Assembly (NCBI RefSeq): GCF_001750145.1 | Contig: NZ_CP015732.1 | Location: 3,038,001 to 3,102,000 of the forward strand | DNA from: Arthrobacter sp. U41 | GTDB taxonomy: Bacteria; Actinomycetota; Actinomycetes; Actinomycetales; Micrococcaceae | Direction of reading: 5' to 3' | DNA length: 64,000 nucleotides | In this document: in pieces, positions 55,400-64,000 of the stretch | Position numbering within the stretch: position 1 is the stretch's first letter | Layout of the letters: every line of letters begins with the position of its first letter | Made by a program: the position numbers and the translations under genes | The notes under the pieces: model-generated | The model's database searches: none | Told to the model about the DNA's origin: nothing | The model's input: only the letters and a program-made list of their open reading frames with translations

Positions 55400-55708
55400 A
55401 TGTCTCGCATCATTTCGACCGGCTTGGCCAAGACCGGTCTCCTGCTCGGCTACAAGGTCGCCCGCGATACAGGCAACAGGCAGGCAGGCGGCGCCATTTT
55501 GGCAGCCTGCGGCTTGGCCGCCTTCACGGTTTGGAAAAACGACGCCGGCGCGGCCCGGGCTGCCGCCCTCACGGGCACGTATATTACGGCCTTTGGCGCG
55601 TCCCACCCCCTGGCGAAGAAGATCGGCGCGTGGCCGGCAGTATTCACCGTCACCGGGGTCATGGCGCTGGCCTCGATGATCTTTGGCGGGCGCCGCAAGG
55701 AGTCCTAG
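55400..55708 (+). CDS. Small membrane protein, function unknown
   Basis: The 102-residue protein has hydrophobic segments (AILAACGLAAFTVW, AAALTGTYITAFGA, WPAVFTVTGVMALASMIFGG), short loops with GNRQAGG and SHPLAKKIGA, and a basic end GGRRKES. GGAG precedes ATG 55400. I know no functional family. It is the last intact gene of element 2 before junction 3. Confidence 0.7.
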   Translation: MSRIISTGLAKTGLLLGYKVARDTGNRQAGGAILAACGLAAFTVWKNDAGAARAAALTGTYITAFGASHPLAKKIGAWPAVFTVTGVMALASMIFGGRRKES

Positions 55709-56098
55709 TACAACAGGCGCGCTGGCTGTACCCAGCCAGCAGGTTGGTTACATCTGCTGATGGGTGGTCCTCCTCCGAGGGCGCTGACTTGTGGTCCTGG
55801 AGGCGGGGGCTCCGCTGCTGGTCCGTGCTCACCACCTGGAGGCCGGCCGGGCAGCCGGTCGGTCATGCAGGTTGCTGTTTTCTTCTCCATGAGACGTTCG
55901 GAGAGGAGGCACCCGCAGCCATGATGGTCAGCGATTTTCAGCAGGAGGGCCGCCTGGTGCGGTGCTTGTACGCGGCCGGCCCGGTTCCGGAGGCCTACTC
56001 TTCCTATCGGAGCGAAATCGAGCGCAAGGCACAACCGACCCGCCCGGACAGCCGGTTAAGCAGCCTGGTTGGGGGCGCCGAAACGGGCAAGAAAGAGG
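55709..56098. other. Gap before junction 3
   Basis: No supported gene. Frames across the region lack family resemblance. The final part belongs to the element right end. Confidence 0.45.
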
Positions 56099-56117
56099 GT
56101 GTGCACAATGTGCACAC
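56099..56117. repeat. Element-end palindrome, GCAC type (right end of element 2)
   Basis: GTGTGCACAATGTGCACAC is a perfect palindrome around A, extended by GG on the left and CC on the right. It ends 91 bases before core 3, the same spacing as at junction 2. It has the same arm type as the left end of element 2 (22859). Confidence 0.8.
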
Positions 56118-56208
56118 CCTGGGCTTCGGATCGGGCCGTACCGGTGCCGGACTGGCCCGGATTCCGTATGTTTCGGCGGGAGTCCAGTGTTTGCAAGGGC
56201 TGGAACCC
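56118..56208 (+). repeat. Element right-end arm (copy in junction 3)
   Basis: Nearly identical to 22707-22797. It includes GTACCGGTGCCGGACTGGCC and GGGAGTCCAGTGTTTGCAAG. The conserved distance to both palindrome and core supports a functional attachment site. Confidence 0.75.
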
Positions 56209-56230
56209 GGTTCGAGTCCCACCTCGGGCA
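56209..56230 (+). other. Attachment-site core 3
   Basis: Third exact copy of the last 22 bases of tRNA-Leu. It separates the right arm of element 2 from another left-end block. Confidence 0.88.
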
Positions 56231-56815
56231 CAGTGTTTCCGCAGGTCAGGGGCTTTTTGGTGTTTTTTCGTGTGCACATTGTGCACACTCTCGCCTCTGA
56301 TCTGATGTTCCGGGTGGGTGGGGTCCCGGAACGGCCTATTCGGTTGTGTGGGGGATCGGCTCTCTACTGCCGTCCGGGTACCGCCCCGCGGGGTCCCTTA
56401 TGGGTGTTCATCCTCGTTCGTCCTTTCTTTGGGTTTTCGCGTTCACTACTTCATGGTGGCTAGGGCCGCTTACAACATGACTTGCTGATTATTTTTAGAT
56501 CGACCCAGGGTTGCGGCCGGTCCGGAATTTCCGCTCTGACACCTGTTTATGCAGGAATGCGGGGGGAACGGCATGACATGGCAACTGATCCGGAACAGAC
56601 CATGAGGACGCTGAGCCTGGCCAGGTGGTAGGCAGGCCGGCCTCGAGGGCGAGTTGCAGGAATGGGTGGGCTTTGCTGCCATGGCGTTCCCACCCGTTAA
56701 CCCGCCGCCGCAGCCATCATTTTTCCCGTCATCGCCGCATCTGGCTTTTGGGTATCCGGCGTCGCTGTCCTCGCTGTTTTGGCGGTGGGAGCTGGCCACG
56801 TTGCCCTCAATCAGA
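56231..56815 (+). repeat. Element left-end block, copy 3
   Basis: Homologous to 4416-5012 and 22820-23370. It ends in the coding-like stretch GAGHVALNQI (in the frame of the small remnant, after a one-base shift). Because this block belongs to the left end of an element, a third element should begin here and end right of the window. Confidence 0.85.
56270..56288. repeat. Element-end palindrome, GCAC type (left end of element 3)
   Basis: GTGTGCACATTGTGCACAC is a perfect palindrome around T, 39 bases after core 3. Its arms match the GCAC type. Confidence 0.8.
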
Positions 56816-56938
56816 TTCCGACGATCTCTGCCTCCCCGGCGTCAACGCATGATGGGCGAGCGGCGCGGCGACGACCCAGCCGGGAAATTCCGGCTCGGCT
56901 GCGGAGTAGCCGGTATCGGCATCGGGGTTCGGCAACAT

Positions 56939-56975
56939 GAGGAAGCCGGCGGAGCAATGTTCCGCCGGCTTCCTC
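56939..56975. terminator. 15-bp perfect hairpin
   Basis: GAGGAAGCCGGCGGA pairs exactly with TCCGCCGGCTTCCTC around a seven-base loop. It lies ~95 bp past the stop of the minus-strand secreted-protein gene and probably ended its transcript, although a T-run is missing on both sides. Confidence 0.7.
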
Positions 56976-57392
56976 TCTAAGGTGCGCTGTCTCGGCGATG
57001 CCCTCCAACTGAAGGGGCTGAAACACTCAGCCGAGCATAGGGATCAATTTTCGTACTAGCCCTCGTATTACCGGACCGGGAACTCGTTGTCCTGGTAGAA
57101 GAAGGTGGGGTCAAAGAGCGGAACGGCAGGCGGCAGGAGCTTGAAACAGAGGAGATCGTCGTTGTTCCGGTCCTCAGCCTCGATTGCCGCTTCGAAACCT
57201 GGCGTTGCATACGTAAGAACTTCTTCCACAGATAGCGTTTGGAAGCCCTTAGGACAGCCTGCTCCCTTGGGGGCTGCACTCGCCGGTGCCGCGAGACTGA
57301 TGGAGCAGGCGGCTACTACAGCATGGGCTGCCGCGGAGATCTCGGACAGTGGGCCCTCTTAAAATGGGGGTCTACCGAAAGTAGAGATCAGC

Positions 57393-57683
57393 ATGACCGC
57401 ATCACGTAAGCGATTTACCCAGGAGTTCAAGGACGAGCTGTGCCGCGAGGTGATCACCACGTCCAAGCCGATCAAGGACGTGGCCACGGCGTACGGTGTC
57501 GGCCCCGAGACGCTCCGCAACTGGCTGGTCAAGTACCGCGAGGCCAACGGCGGGACAGAGGTGGATCTGACGGTCTCGGAACGGGCCCGGCTGAAGGAGC
57601 TCGAGCGTGAAGTTCAAGAGCTGCGGGCGGAGACTGCCTTCTTGAAAAAAGCCAGCGCTTACTTCGCGCGGGAGCAGCGGTAG
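57393..57683 (+). CDS. IS3-family transposase OrfA (copy B)
   Basis: The 96-residue protein differs from copy A at only a few positions (RFTQ, TVSE). The AAAAAAG run at 57645-57651 lies just before the end of the frame, and orfB is in the -1 frame, as needed for programmed frameshifting to OrfAB. Confidence 0.94.
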   Translation: MTASRKRFTQEFKDELCREVITTSKPIKDVATAYGVGPETLRNWLVKYREANGGTEVDLTVSERARLKELEREVQELRAETAFLKKASAYFAREQR

Positions 57684-58576
57684 TGAGCAAGTATGAATTC
57701 ATCGATTCCCAAAAAGCTGAGCCCGCCAATCGGAATTCGGTGGTGAGAATGTGCCGCTGGCTGGCCGTCTCGACGTCCGGTTTCTATCACTGGGCCACCC
57801 GTCCGCAATCGGCCACCTCGGGGCGCCGCCAGGCCCTGACAGCGCGGATCCAGCACTTCTTCGAGGAGTCCGAGGGCACCTACGGCTACCGGCGCATCCA
57901 CGCCGATCTCGCCGCGGAACAGACCGAGTGCTCGCCAGAGCTGGTGCGGCAGATCATGCGCCACCAGGGCCTGGTGGCCTGTCAACCACGGCCGTTCCGC
58001 ATCACCACCGAGGCTGACGCTGAGGCAGCCGAGGGCATGCCCGATCTCGTCAACCGGGACTTCACCGCCGACCGCCCCGGGGTGAAGTTCGTCGGAGACA
58101 TCACGTACATCCACACCTGGCAAGGGTTCGTCTACCTCGCCACCGTCATCGACTGCTACTCGAAGAAAGTCGTCGGCTGGTCCATCGCCGATCACATGCG
58201 CACCGAGCTCGTCGCCGACGCACTCAGGAACGCCGCCGAGACAACCCGGATCGAGCCGTCCGCGATCTGGCACTCCGATCGGGGCAGCGTCTACACCTCG
58301 ACTGATTTCAGGGCCCTGGTGGCCAGCCTGGGCATGCGCTCCTCGATGGGACGCACCGGCGTGTGCTGGGACAACAGCATGGCCGAATCATTTTTCTCAG
58401 CCCTGAAAAACGAGCGCGTCTATCGGACCGTTTACGCGACTAAATCACAAGCCCGGAGAGATGTCATTCGCTACATCGAGGGGTTTTACAACAGCCGGCG
58501 CCGTCACTCCGCGCTGGGTTACCGGCGGCCCAACGAAGTCCACTATGGTTATCAACAGCCAGCCTTGGCAGCGTAG
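57683..58576 (+). CDS. IS3-family transposase OrfB (copy B)
   Basis: The 297-residue DDE transposase is nearly identical to the copy A protein (for example AAEGMPD for AAAGMPD, LVASLGM for LVAGLGM). The catalytic residues in GDITYIHT, HSDRGSVYTS and SFFSALKNE are kept. It starts GTG in an overlap with the orfA stop. Both copies could be active and supply each other. Confidence 0.95.
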   Translation: MSKYEFIDSQKAEPANRNSVVRMCRWLAVSTSGFYHWATRPQSATSGRRQALTARIQHFFEESEGTYGYRRIHADLAAEQTECSPELVRQIMRHQGLVACQPRPFRITTEADAEAAEGMPDLVNRDFTADRPGVKFVGDITYIHTWQGFVYLATVIDCYSKKVVGWSIADHMRTELVADALRNAAETTRIEPSAIWHSDRGSVYTSTDFRALVASLGMRSSMGRTGVCWDNSMAESFFSALKNERVYRTVYATKSQARRDVIRYIEGFYNSRRRHSALGYRRPNEVHYGYQQPALAA

Positions 58577-58652
58577 AAGAATCCACTAATTCCGCTGTCC
58601 GAAATCACCGCAGCAGCTCAGCACAAGCGGCGATGGCGTTTCTGGTTTTCAT

Positions 58653-59387
58653 TTTGGTGCCTTTCAACAGGAGACCATTCGATAACCCCAGCCCGACCAT
58701 CTGCTTAAGCCGGACTCTCAAGGTAGGCGAACAACGCCGTTGGCACTACAGTCCACGCAAATATTACGGACTGAAACCTGGGCGGCATTGGGCCGGATTG
58801 TGCCAGAAAATAGGTGGCCACGATCTGGCCGCCCCCACAGACACGGACCACGTAGCGCCCACAAGTGGGCTGTTACTGGTCAGTACCGGCCACATTTCGA
58901 CCTTCTAAAACACAGGTGACCGACTCTGGGCCGATTCTTGGCAGGATCGTGCTAGCTACGGGCCGAAAAGATTCCGCACCAGGCCAATAGCGTTTTGTCA
59001 CTGTCGTGGCCGCCGATTCTGCTGTCTTCGACGTGCTGGTTGTATCTTCTCCCTACGCGTCAGCATTGGTGAGCCCAGCAGCTCGTAGCAACTTCGTCTG
59101 ATTCGTAGGCGAGAATCAGGAACATCACCAATGTCTGTCTCCACGATTTTCCCGGTGCGGGAAGATGGATACATGGGCAATTCTGGCCCCCGCTTCGGAG
59201 GCCGACCCCTCGGCCCAACGCCGCAATGGCGGGAAACCGCGCCCACTTGGCCTGATTCTTAGCGCCGAAATGGCCGACTTAAAGTTGACGAAACACAGAA
59301 GGCCAAGGGGAGGCTCCGCGACGGGCCCACATACGCTCTTCTGTTGCTGTTCTGTTGTTGCGGGACTGAAGGCTGGGTGATGCGTCC
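58653..59387. other. Long gap, no gene seen
   Basis: More than 700 bp with only short frames of no family resemblance. Base use does not look coding in any frame. It may be decayed DNA at the start of element 3. Confidence 0.45.
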
Positions 59388-59624
59388 TTAGCCGCTGTAG
59401 GAGGCAAGGTGCGGCAGGTGGAGGTCACTCAGGCGCTCATTGAGGACCAACGCCAGCAGGTTACAGTCGTGGGCCGGCAGCGGAATCAGTCCGTTCAGAT
59501 ATGCATCGACGACCAACAGGCCCTGGTTGCCCCCGTACGCGAAGTACGCCAACCAGGCTTCATGGGCCTCGAGGTCTGCGAGCAGGAACGCAACATGAGT
59601 CAATTCCTGCGGGTTTTCATCCAT
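59388..59624 (-). CDS. Small hypothetical protein
   Basis: About 78 residues from ATG 59624 (MDENPQELTHVAFLLADLEA, then HEAWLAYFAYGGNQGLLVVD and YLNGLIPLPAHDCNLLALVL). The regular helix-like pattern and acidic composition look coding, and GAGGG precedes the ATG at a longer distance. No known family. Confidence 0.6.
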   Translation of the reverse strand: MDENPQELTHVAFLLADLEAHEAWLAYFAYGGNQGLLVVDAYLNGLIPLPAHDCNLLALVLNERLSDLHLPHLASYSG

Positions 59625-60130
59625 CAGAACACACCCTCTGACCCCCCGAACTTCGCAGAAGTGCGGGGATTTCACGCCGTTGCTTGATCGCAGGACATGC
59701 ATTCCCGCAGTCTCCCATAAGGCTACAACTGCGCCCGCACAGCGGCCACCGTCTCTTCATCGGGCCACCGCGCACTGCAGTGTTCTGTCCGGGATGGCCG
59801 GAAGCTGGCATGACAGTCGACAGCCAGGGCCGATACGGGCCTCGCTGCGCTCGGACAGCACAAGCACTCTTCCTTTTTTGCTGCTGTCCGTTGGATCATA
59901 CGTACCCGCTCCACCGCTGTAACCGTCCTGCGGACGGCCGCGCACCGGCTGCCTTGTGTCGGCGCTGCGCTTATTTCCTCACCCAACCCCTGCGCTGCCT
60001 GCCCTTCGGGTTGCCCCGGCTCCGTCGGGCACAGCTACGCGATGCCCCGCCAGCAGGCAAAAACACGGTGGGGGAGAGGGAAGCCGGTAATCCAGGCACC
60101 CGCCCCGCCCGAGTGAAACGGAGCATCACC
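59625..60130. other. Gap, no gene seen
   Basis: About 500 bp without a supported gene. The plus-strand frame that runs into the next gene from 59684 is open but has no family-like sequence before 60131. Confidence 0.45.
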
Positions 60131-60559
60131 TTGAGCACAGGAACCATGACCCGCACGGCCACGACCGACACCGCCGAAGCGGTCGCCGCCCCGGCCCTGC
60201 CCGCCGACGACCGGGCCGGGGACGGGTACGACTGGATGGACATCCTTGACGGCACGGCCTGGTCGGTGCTGCCGAACTGGGGCAGTGAGGGCTGGGACGC
60301 CGGGACCTGGCCCTACATCATGTTCGCCGTCGCCCGCACCCGGGACGGGAACGGGGGACTGTCCGGCTACGGCACCTGCGTCGAAGGTGACACCGCCACG
60401 CACCGGTTCCGGTCCCAGGACGCCTGCTTCGAAGCGATCGCCGTTGAGGTGTTCTTCCACTGGGCCTCCGGCCAGTCCGACGGCCCGGACAACCTCCCCG
60501 CCACCGCCGCCGAACTGCCGCACAAAGACCGGAAGCCCTACCCCGGCTGGACGGACTAG
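60131..60559 (+). CDS. Hypothetical protein (142 residues)
   Basis: The protein has an Ala/Asp-rich start and then a well-formed domain: YDWMDILDGTAWSVLPNWGS, WPYIMFAVARTRDG, YGTCVEGDTATHRFRSQDAC and FEAIAVEVFFHWASGQSDGP. The start is probably TTG 60131 (GGAG seven bases upstream) and not ATG 60146. I do not know the family. A perfect hairpin follows, so it is a single-gene unit. Confidence 0.65.
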   Translation: MSTGTMTRTATTDTAEAVAAPALPADDRAGDGYDWMDILDGTAWSVLPNWGSEGWDAGTWPYIMFAVARTRDGNGGLSGYGTCVEGDTATHRFRSQDACFEAIAVEVFFHWASGQSDGPDNLPATAAELPHKDRKPYPGWTD

Positions 60560-60568
60560 AAACACCCC

Positions 60569-60600
60569 GGGTGTCCCGGCCATAACCGGCCGGGACACCC
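60569..60600 (+). terminator. 13-bp perfect hairpin
   Basis: GGGTGTCCCGGCC pairs with GGCCGGGACACCC around a six-base loop, just after the hypothetical gene. It is a strong stem without a T-run and the likely transcript end. Confidence 0.7.
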
Positions 60601-60732
60601 GCCAGTATCCGTTGACAACATCATTGAGATTGCTGCGGGTTCTATGCGTCCGCTGCAGCCCGTTCGCTCAGGGTGACTCGTGGGATACGCGGTGCGTGTC
60701 GTTTGGAAGTGCGGGGAAGTCAGGATTGTCGT

Positions 60733-61470
60733 TCAGGCATCGAACCGGGTGTCTGGCGGCACGTGGCCGGAGAGCCCGAGCAGCAGTTCTTCGGCGACTT
60801 CCTGTAGTTTCTGGTTCCGGTGGTTTGAGGCCCGGGTCAGGATGGCGAAGGCCGCTTCCTGGCTGCAGCGGTTTTGGGCCATGATGGCTCCGCAGGCGAG
60901 GTCAATCGTTGACCGGCTTATCATGGCGGCTTTGAGGTCTTCGGCCAGGAGCTGTGCGGTTCCTATCCGGACAGCCAGGCGCAACGCGTCGCCGGCGATC
61001 CTGGCGAAATTTTCGGCGATGGCGATGGACGCCGGGGTGAAGGCCCCGGCGGCCGGAGCGAACAGGTCAAGAGCGGCCCAGGAATCTTTGCCGAGCTCGA
61101 GCGGGATTCCGAGGACGGCGTGGTAGCCACGGGCCGTGAGTTCGCGTTGGAAGTCGGGCCAGCGCGGGTCGCGGTTAACGTCGTTAAGCAGGACCGTGGT
61201 GTTGGTTTCCAGTGCCAGCATGCAGGGGCCGCTGCCGAGGGCCTGCTCGATCTGGTCCAGGGCGCGTGCTTCCTCGCTGCTTCCGGCGATCGTGATGGTG
61301 CGCCGGCGCCGCCGCAACGCCACGGCGCACTCGACCGGATGGCCGATGGCCGGGCTGATGGTCCGGGCCGCGAAGAGCGCTAGTTCGTCCAGGAACTCGC
61401 TGACGGTACCGGACTCCGTGATGAGGTCCTGAAGGTCTGAGACGGTGGATTCATCGGAAGGACTTGTCAT
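60733..61470 (-). CDS. GAF and ANTAR domain protein
   Basis: The 245-residue protein has a GAF domain (~15-165; FAARTISPAIGHPVECAVAL, LNDVNRDPRWPDFQRELTAR, GIPLELGKDSWAALDLFAPA). A C-terminal ANTAR RNA-binding domain follows (~180-235; MISRSTIDLACGAIMAQNRC, SQEAAFAILTRASNHRNQKL). It should act as a ligand-sensing antiterminator. ATG 61470 is used because the longer upstream frame is not GAF-like. Such proteins are abundant in Arthrobacter. Confidence 0.9.
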   Translation of the reverse strand: MTSPSDESTVSDLQDLITESGTVSEFLDELALFAARTISPAIGHPVECAVALRRRRRTITIAGSSEEARALDQIEQALGSGPCMLALETNTTVLLNDVNRDPRWPDFQRELTARGYHAVLGIPLELGKDSWAALDLFAPAAGAFTPASIAIAENFARIAGDALRLAVRIGTAQLLAEDLKAAMISRSTIDLACGAIMAQNRCSQEAAFAILTRASNHRNQKLQEVAEELLLGLSGHVPPDTRFDA

Positions 61471-61993
61471 GGCCTCAGAATACGACGCAAGGGGTCCCGT
61501 GTGTGCCTTTTTCATATCCGGTTACCCGGCCTGACGCTGATCTTGCATCGACCGGCCGTGGCGGCTTCACTGCCCTGGGCCATCAGCAGATCTCCGTCCG
61601 CGAGCGGCACCATGTTGTCTAGGATTCTGCCCACGCCCGGACCGCTGACAGGTTCTGAAGCGACTGAGGCTGTCCCGGGTCGAGGACTGCCGGCTCCGCT
61701 ATCGCGCGCGGGTGTGGGAAGCCTGCTGAGATGCTCGATTCCAAAGCGGGCAGAGACGGGGCCTCATCGCCGAACGAGGGATGCCGGCCGGACCGGTAAG
61801 CAGAGGCGATGATCGGTTCGAGCTGGTCGAGAACAGACCGGTTCCCAGGGAAGACCACATGCGCCAAAACACTGGATGGGACCCTTTGCGGAACATTCCT
61901 TGGCGTCCCTTTCGCGAACAGAAGTCCGTGGCCCTGGGCGTATAGTCAGCAGACGGTCAAGACGCGGCCATGGAACTGTATCGTGGAGCTGCC
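61471..61993. other. Gap, no intact gene
   Basis: About 520 bp. A minus-strand frame (61619-61867) begins MAHVVFPGNRSVLDQLEPII and could be a small protein, but no family or ribosome site supports it. Confidence 0.4.
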
Positions 61994-62391
61994 ATGCCTG
62001 ATTCTTCCCCTCCTCGTTCCGCCGCCCCGCGCGCGCCCGCCCGCCAAAGCGCCGCCCTGGCCCAGGCGCCTTCCGGGCCGGCACGCTTGAACTCGTCCGA
62101 GTCGAGGGTGGCAGAATCCTCATACGGATCCTGGACGGGACCGGAGCGGCGCTGGCCCTCTCACCGGACTACCTGGATATTGCCGCCGCCGTGAAAGGTG
62201 TTGAGGCCTTGCGGGAATGCGCTGCCACCTCTCACATCTCGGACCAGACAGGCCGCCTTGCTCCGAAGCCATTCGGTATCCGGCCGGGTGGCCGGTCCAT
62301 GAACGCGCCCCGTCCCCGCGGCGGGGCCCGAAGCCAGCCCGGCCAGGACCTGCCGGCCCGTTCCTCACTCTTGGCCTTGCAGACTGTGTAG
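61994..62391 (+). pseudogene. DUF1508 (YegP-like) protein with frameshift
   Basis: The N-terminal part starts MPDSSPPRSAAPRAPARQSA with GGAG upstream. The recognisable domain LELVRVEGGRILIRILDGTG, then ALSPDYLDIAAAVKGVEALR and ECAATSHISDQT, is in another frame from about 62080. In that frame a TGA lies at 61999-62001 and no start codon follows. A one-base shift near 62060-62080 would join them. The domain has the DUF1508 pattern of an aliphatic strand pair and an Ala-rich helix. Confidence 0.6.
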
Positions 62392-62495
62392 GACGCATCC
62401 GCGACTGAGCTGGACCATGTCGCCGACCTGTCCGGAGCACCAAACCCCGGCGGGTTGTCGGGGCCTCGGGTCCTCCCTGCCGAAGGAATACCCCG

Positions 62496-64000
62496 TTGAA
62501 GTGGCGTGATCCGATGAAGCGCCGGGCCGGGGATCTGCTGCGGGCGTCCATGGGCCGGGCCGATGAGCTGCTCCGTACCCAGGACCGGATGCGGGGTCTG
62601 CTTGCTGCGGTCGTGTCCCTCACCGAGGATCTGAGCCTGGAGGCCGTCCTGGACCGGCTGGTGCAGTCGGCGTGCGAACTGATCGGTGCCCGGTACGGGG
62701 CGCTGGGCATCATCGGCGGGGACCAGGCGCTGAGTCATTTCATCACCGTCGGCATCGACGGGGACGGCATCCGGATGATCGGTGCGCCTCCCACGGGAAT
62801 GGGGGTTCTCGGGCATCTGATCCGGGATCCGCAACCGTTGCGGCTGCACGATCTGGGCGGGCACCCCGCGGCGGCCGGATTCCCGCTCAACCACCCGCCC
62901 ATGAAGACGTTTCTCGGCGTCCCCGTCAGGGTCCGGGACACAGTCTTCGGGAACCTGTATCTGACGGAGAAGCAGGACGGGGCGGACTTCACCGAGGAGG
63001 ACGAGGAACTCACCGTAGCACTGGCCGCGGCCGCCGGCATCGCCATCGAGAACGCCGGCATGTTCGAGGACAGCCGCCGTCGGCAGGGCTGGCTGGAGGC
63101 CAGCATGGAAATCAGTGGCAACCTGATCACCGCGGCACATCCGGGCGCCCCGGACTACCTCGATCTGGTCGCCGAACGCGCCGGGGCGGTTTCGGGCTCC
63201 ACGTTATCTGTCATCGCGGTTCCCGGCCCGGACGGCGTCCTCCGGTGCCGGGCGTCCCTGGGGGAGCAATCGCTGCCGGCCGGATTTGAAATCCCGGTCT
63301 CCGCGGCCATCACAGGCGTACTGGAGACAGGGGACACGGCGGTGGTTCCGGACTCCGGACAGCTCTTCGGTCTTGGTGCCTCCGGGAAGATGGGCCCCGT
63401 CCTTATCGCCGCCCTGGGCCACCCCGGACCAATAACGGCCTGCTCATTCTGGGCCGGCCGGCGGGCGCCGACGGCTACCCCCAGTCCGATCTAGAGTCCA
63501 GCGCCCTGTTCGGCTCCCGGATCGGACTGGCCCTTGACCTGGTCCGGGCCAACCAACTCCGGGAAGAACACCTGCTCTTCGCAGACCGGGACAGAATCGC
63601 CAAAGACCTCCATGATCTGGTGATCCAGCGCCTGTTCGCCGCAGGGCTGAGCATCCAGAGCCTGCGCCGGTACACCGACAACGCCGTCGCCCATGAACGC
63701 ATCGCCGCAGCCACCTCCGAGCTGGATGCAACGATCCGTGAGCTCCGGGCCACGATCTACTCTCTCCAGGACGGCGAAGGCGGTGCGGGGCTGCTCACCG
63801 ACCGGGCCCTGCGCGCCGTCCAGGCCGGGGCACGCGATCTCGGCTTCACCCCAACAGTCCAGCTGATCGGGCCCCTGGACGATAACGTCTCAGAGGAGCT
63901 GGCATTGCACCTGCTGCGCGTCCTCTCCGAGGGACTCAGCAACGCCATCAGACACTCCGGAGCGAAAAACATCAGCATCAGCCTCACAGCCAGCCAGGAC
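62496..64000 (+). pseudogene. GAF-domain histidine kinase (DevS-like), frameshifted and cut by window edge
   Basis: The first ~310 residues hold two GAF domains (LVQSACELIGARYGALGIIG, FLGVPVRVRDTVFGNLYLTE, then DYLDLVAERAGAVSGSTLSV). The frame breaks near 63428, where one base is missing between ALGHPG and NNGLLILGRPAG. The other frame continues with the HisKA_3 site RIAKDLHDLVIQRLFAAGL (phospho-His) and an ATPase start LLRVLSEGLSNAIRHSG to the right edge. The start is TTG 62496 (AAGGA upstream) or ATG 62514. Confidence 0.85.

Larger units (their letters stand above)
57324..58620 (+). mobile_element. IS3-family insertion sequence, copy B (1297 bp)
   Basis: Same length, ends and genes as 5539-6835 but in the opposite orientation. 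It is flanked by GCA at 57321-57323 and 58621-58623. The left end TGGGCTGCCGCGG pairs with the right end reading TGAGCTGCTGCGG on the other strand. Confidence 0.95.
57068..58652 (-). pseudogene. Small secreted protein, split by IS3 copy B in its signal peptide
   Basis: The start (MKTRNAIAAC, ATG 58652) lies right of the IS and the rest lies left of it. Removing the IS and one GCA gives one frame of 94 residues. The signal peptide reads on as AVVAACSISLAAPASAAPKG with an Ala-x-Ala cut. The mature part has two cysteines, LSVEEVLTYATPGFEAAIEA and an aromatic end FYQDNEFPVR. The protein is unknown to me. The disruption is clean and probably recent. Confidence 0.75.

Noticed and set aside
58653..59387. 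Short plus-strand frames such as 58633-58908
   Set aside because: No ribosome site, no family pattern, and the first overlaps the promoter side of the split secreted-protein gene.

Overview
The window is GC-rich actinobacterial DNA. Gene content and protein style (mycothiol-type maleylpyruvate isomerase, ANTAR regulators, GltBD-Pyk-ANTAR order, DUF6262 and ISL3/IS21/IS256 transposases) point to Arthrobacter or a close relative in the Micrococcaceae. This is inferred from reading; no database search was run.

Layout. (1) 1-4415 is core chromosome: the end of gltB, gltD, pyruvate kinase, an ANTAR response regulator and tRNA-Leu(CAA). (2) 4416-22819 is a first accessory block. It holds doxX broken by an IS3 element, two hydrolases, an EEP-family protein, a nested IS21-in-IS3 insertion, an ISL3 element, a decayed ABC transporter, and a dehydrogenase/TetR pair around a near-perfect 25-bp palindrome. 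(3) 22820-56230 is a second accessory block with catabolic cargo: two gentisate-pathway enzymes, a TctCBA uptake system, a PrpD-family protein, a Baeyer-Villiger monooxygenase operon with its own TetR and MFS pump, IS256 and IS3 elements, a GAF regulator facing a flavin monooxygenase / diacetyl reductase / butanediol dehydrogenase operon, and pntAB. (4) From 56231 the left-end sequence of such an element starts a third time. It is followed by a secreted-protein gene split by a second copy of the first IS3 element, small unknown genes, a GAF-ANTAR protein, a broken DUF1508 gene and a frameshifted GAF histidine kinase that runs off the right edge.

The main discovery candidate is the structure that organises the window. 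The last 22 bp of tRNA-Leu occur three times (4394, 22798, 56209). Each copy is followed by the same ~550-600 bp block, and the two internal copies share the same ~130 bp before them. Perfect 19-bp palindromes lie 39-40 bp after each core and 91 bp before the two internal cores. The palindromes come in two versions with a compensating base-pair change, and the version at the left end of each element matches the one at its right end. This reads as a tandem array of related tRNA-integrated elements, each carrying matched end sites. I found no intact integrase in either complete element.

The cargo of element 2 suggests import of a carboxylate (Tct), oxidation of a ketone by the Baeyer-Villiger enzyme, hydrolysis by the adjacent alpha/beta hydrolase, and dehydrogenation by Ldh-, SDR- and MDR-family enzymes. 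A similar inverted repeat in front of tctC and between 32297 and 33391 suggests one regulator for both arms. The second oxidative operon (46761-54933) ends in transhydrogenase, which would balance NADH and NADPH for the monooxygenases. Substrates cannot be named from sequence alone.
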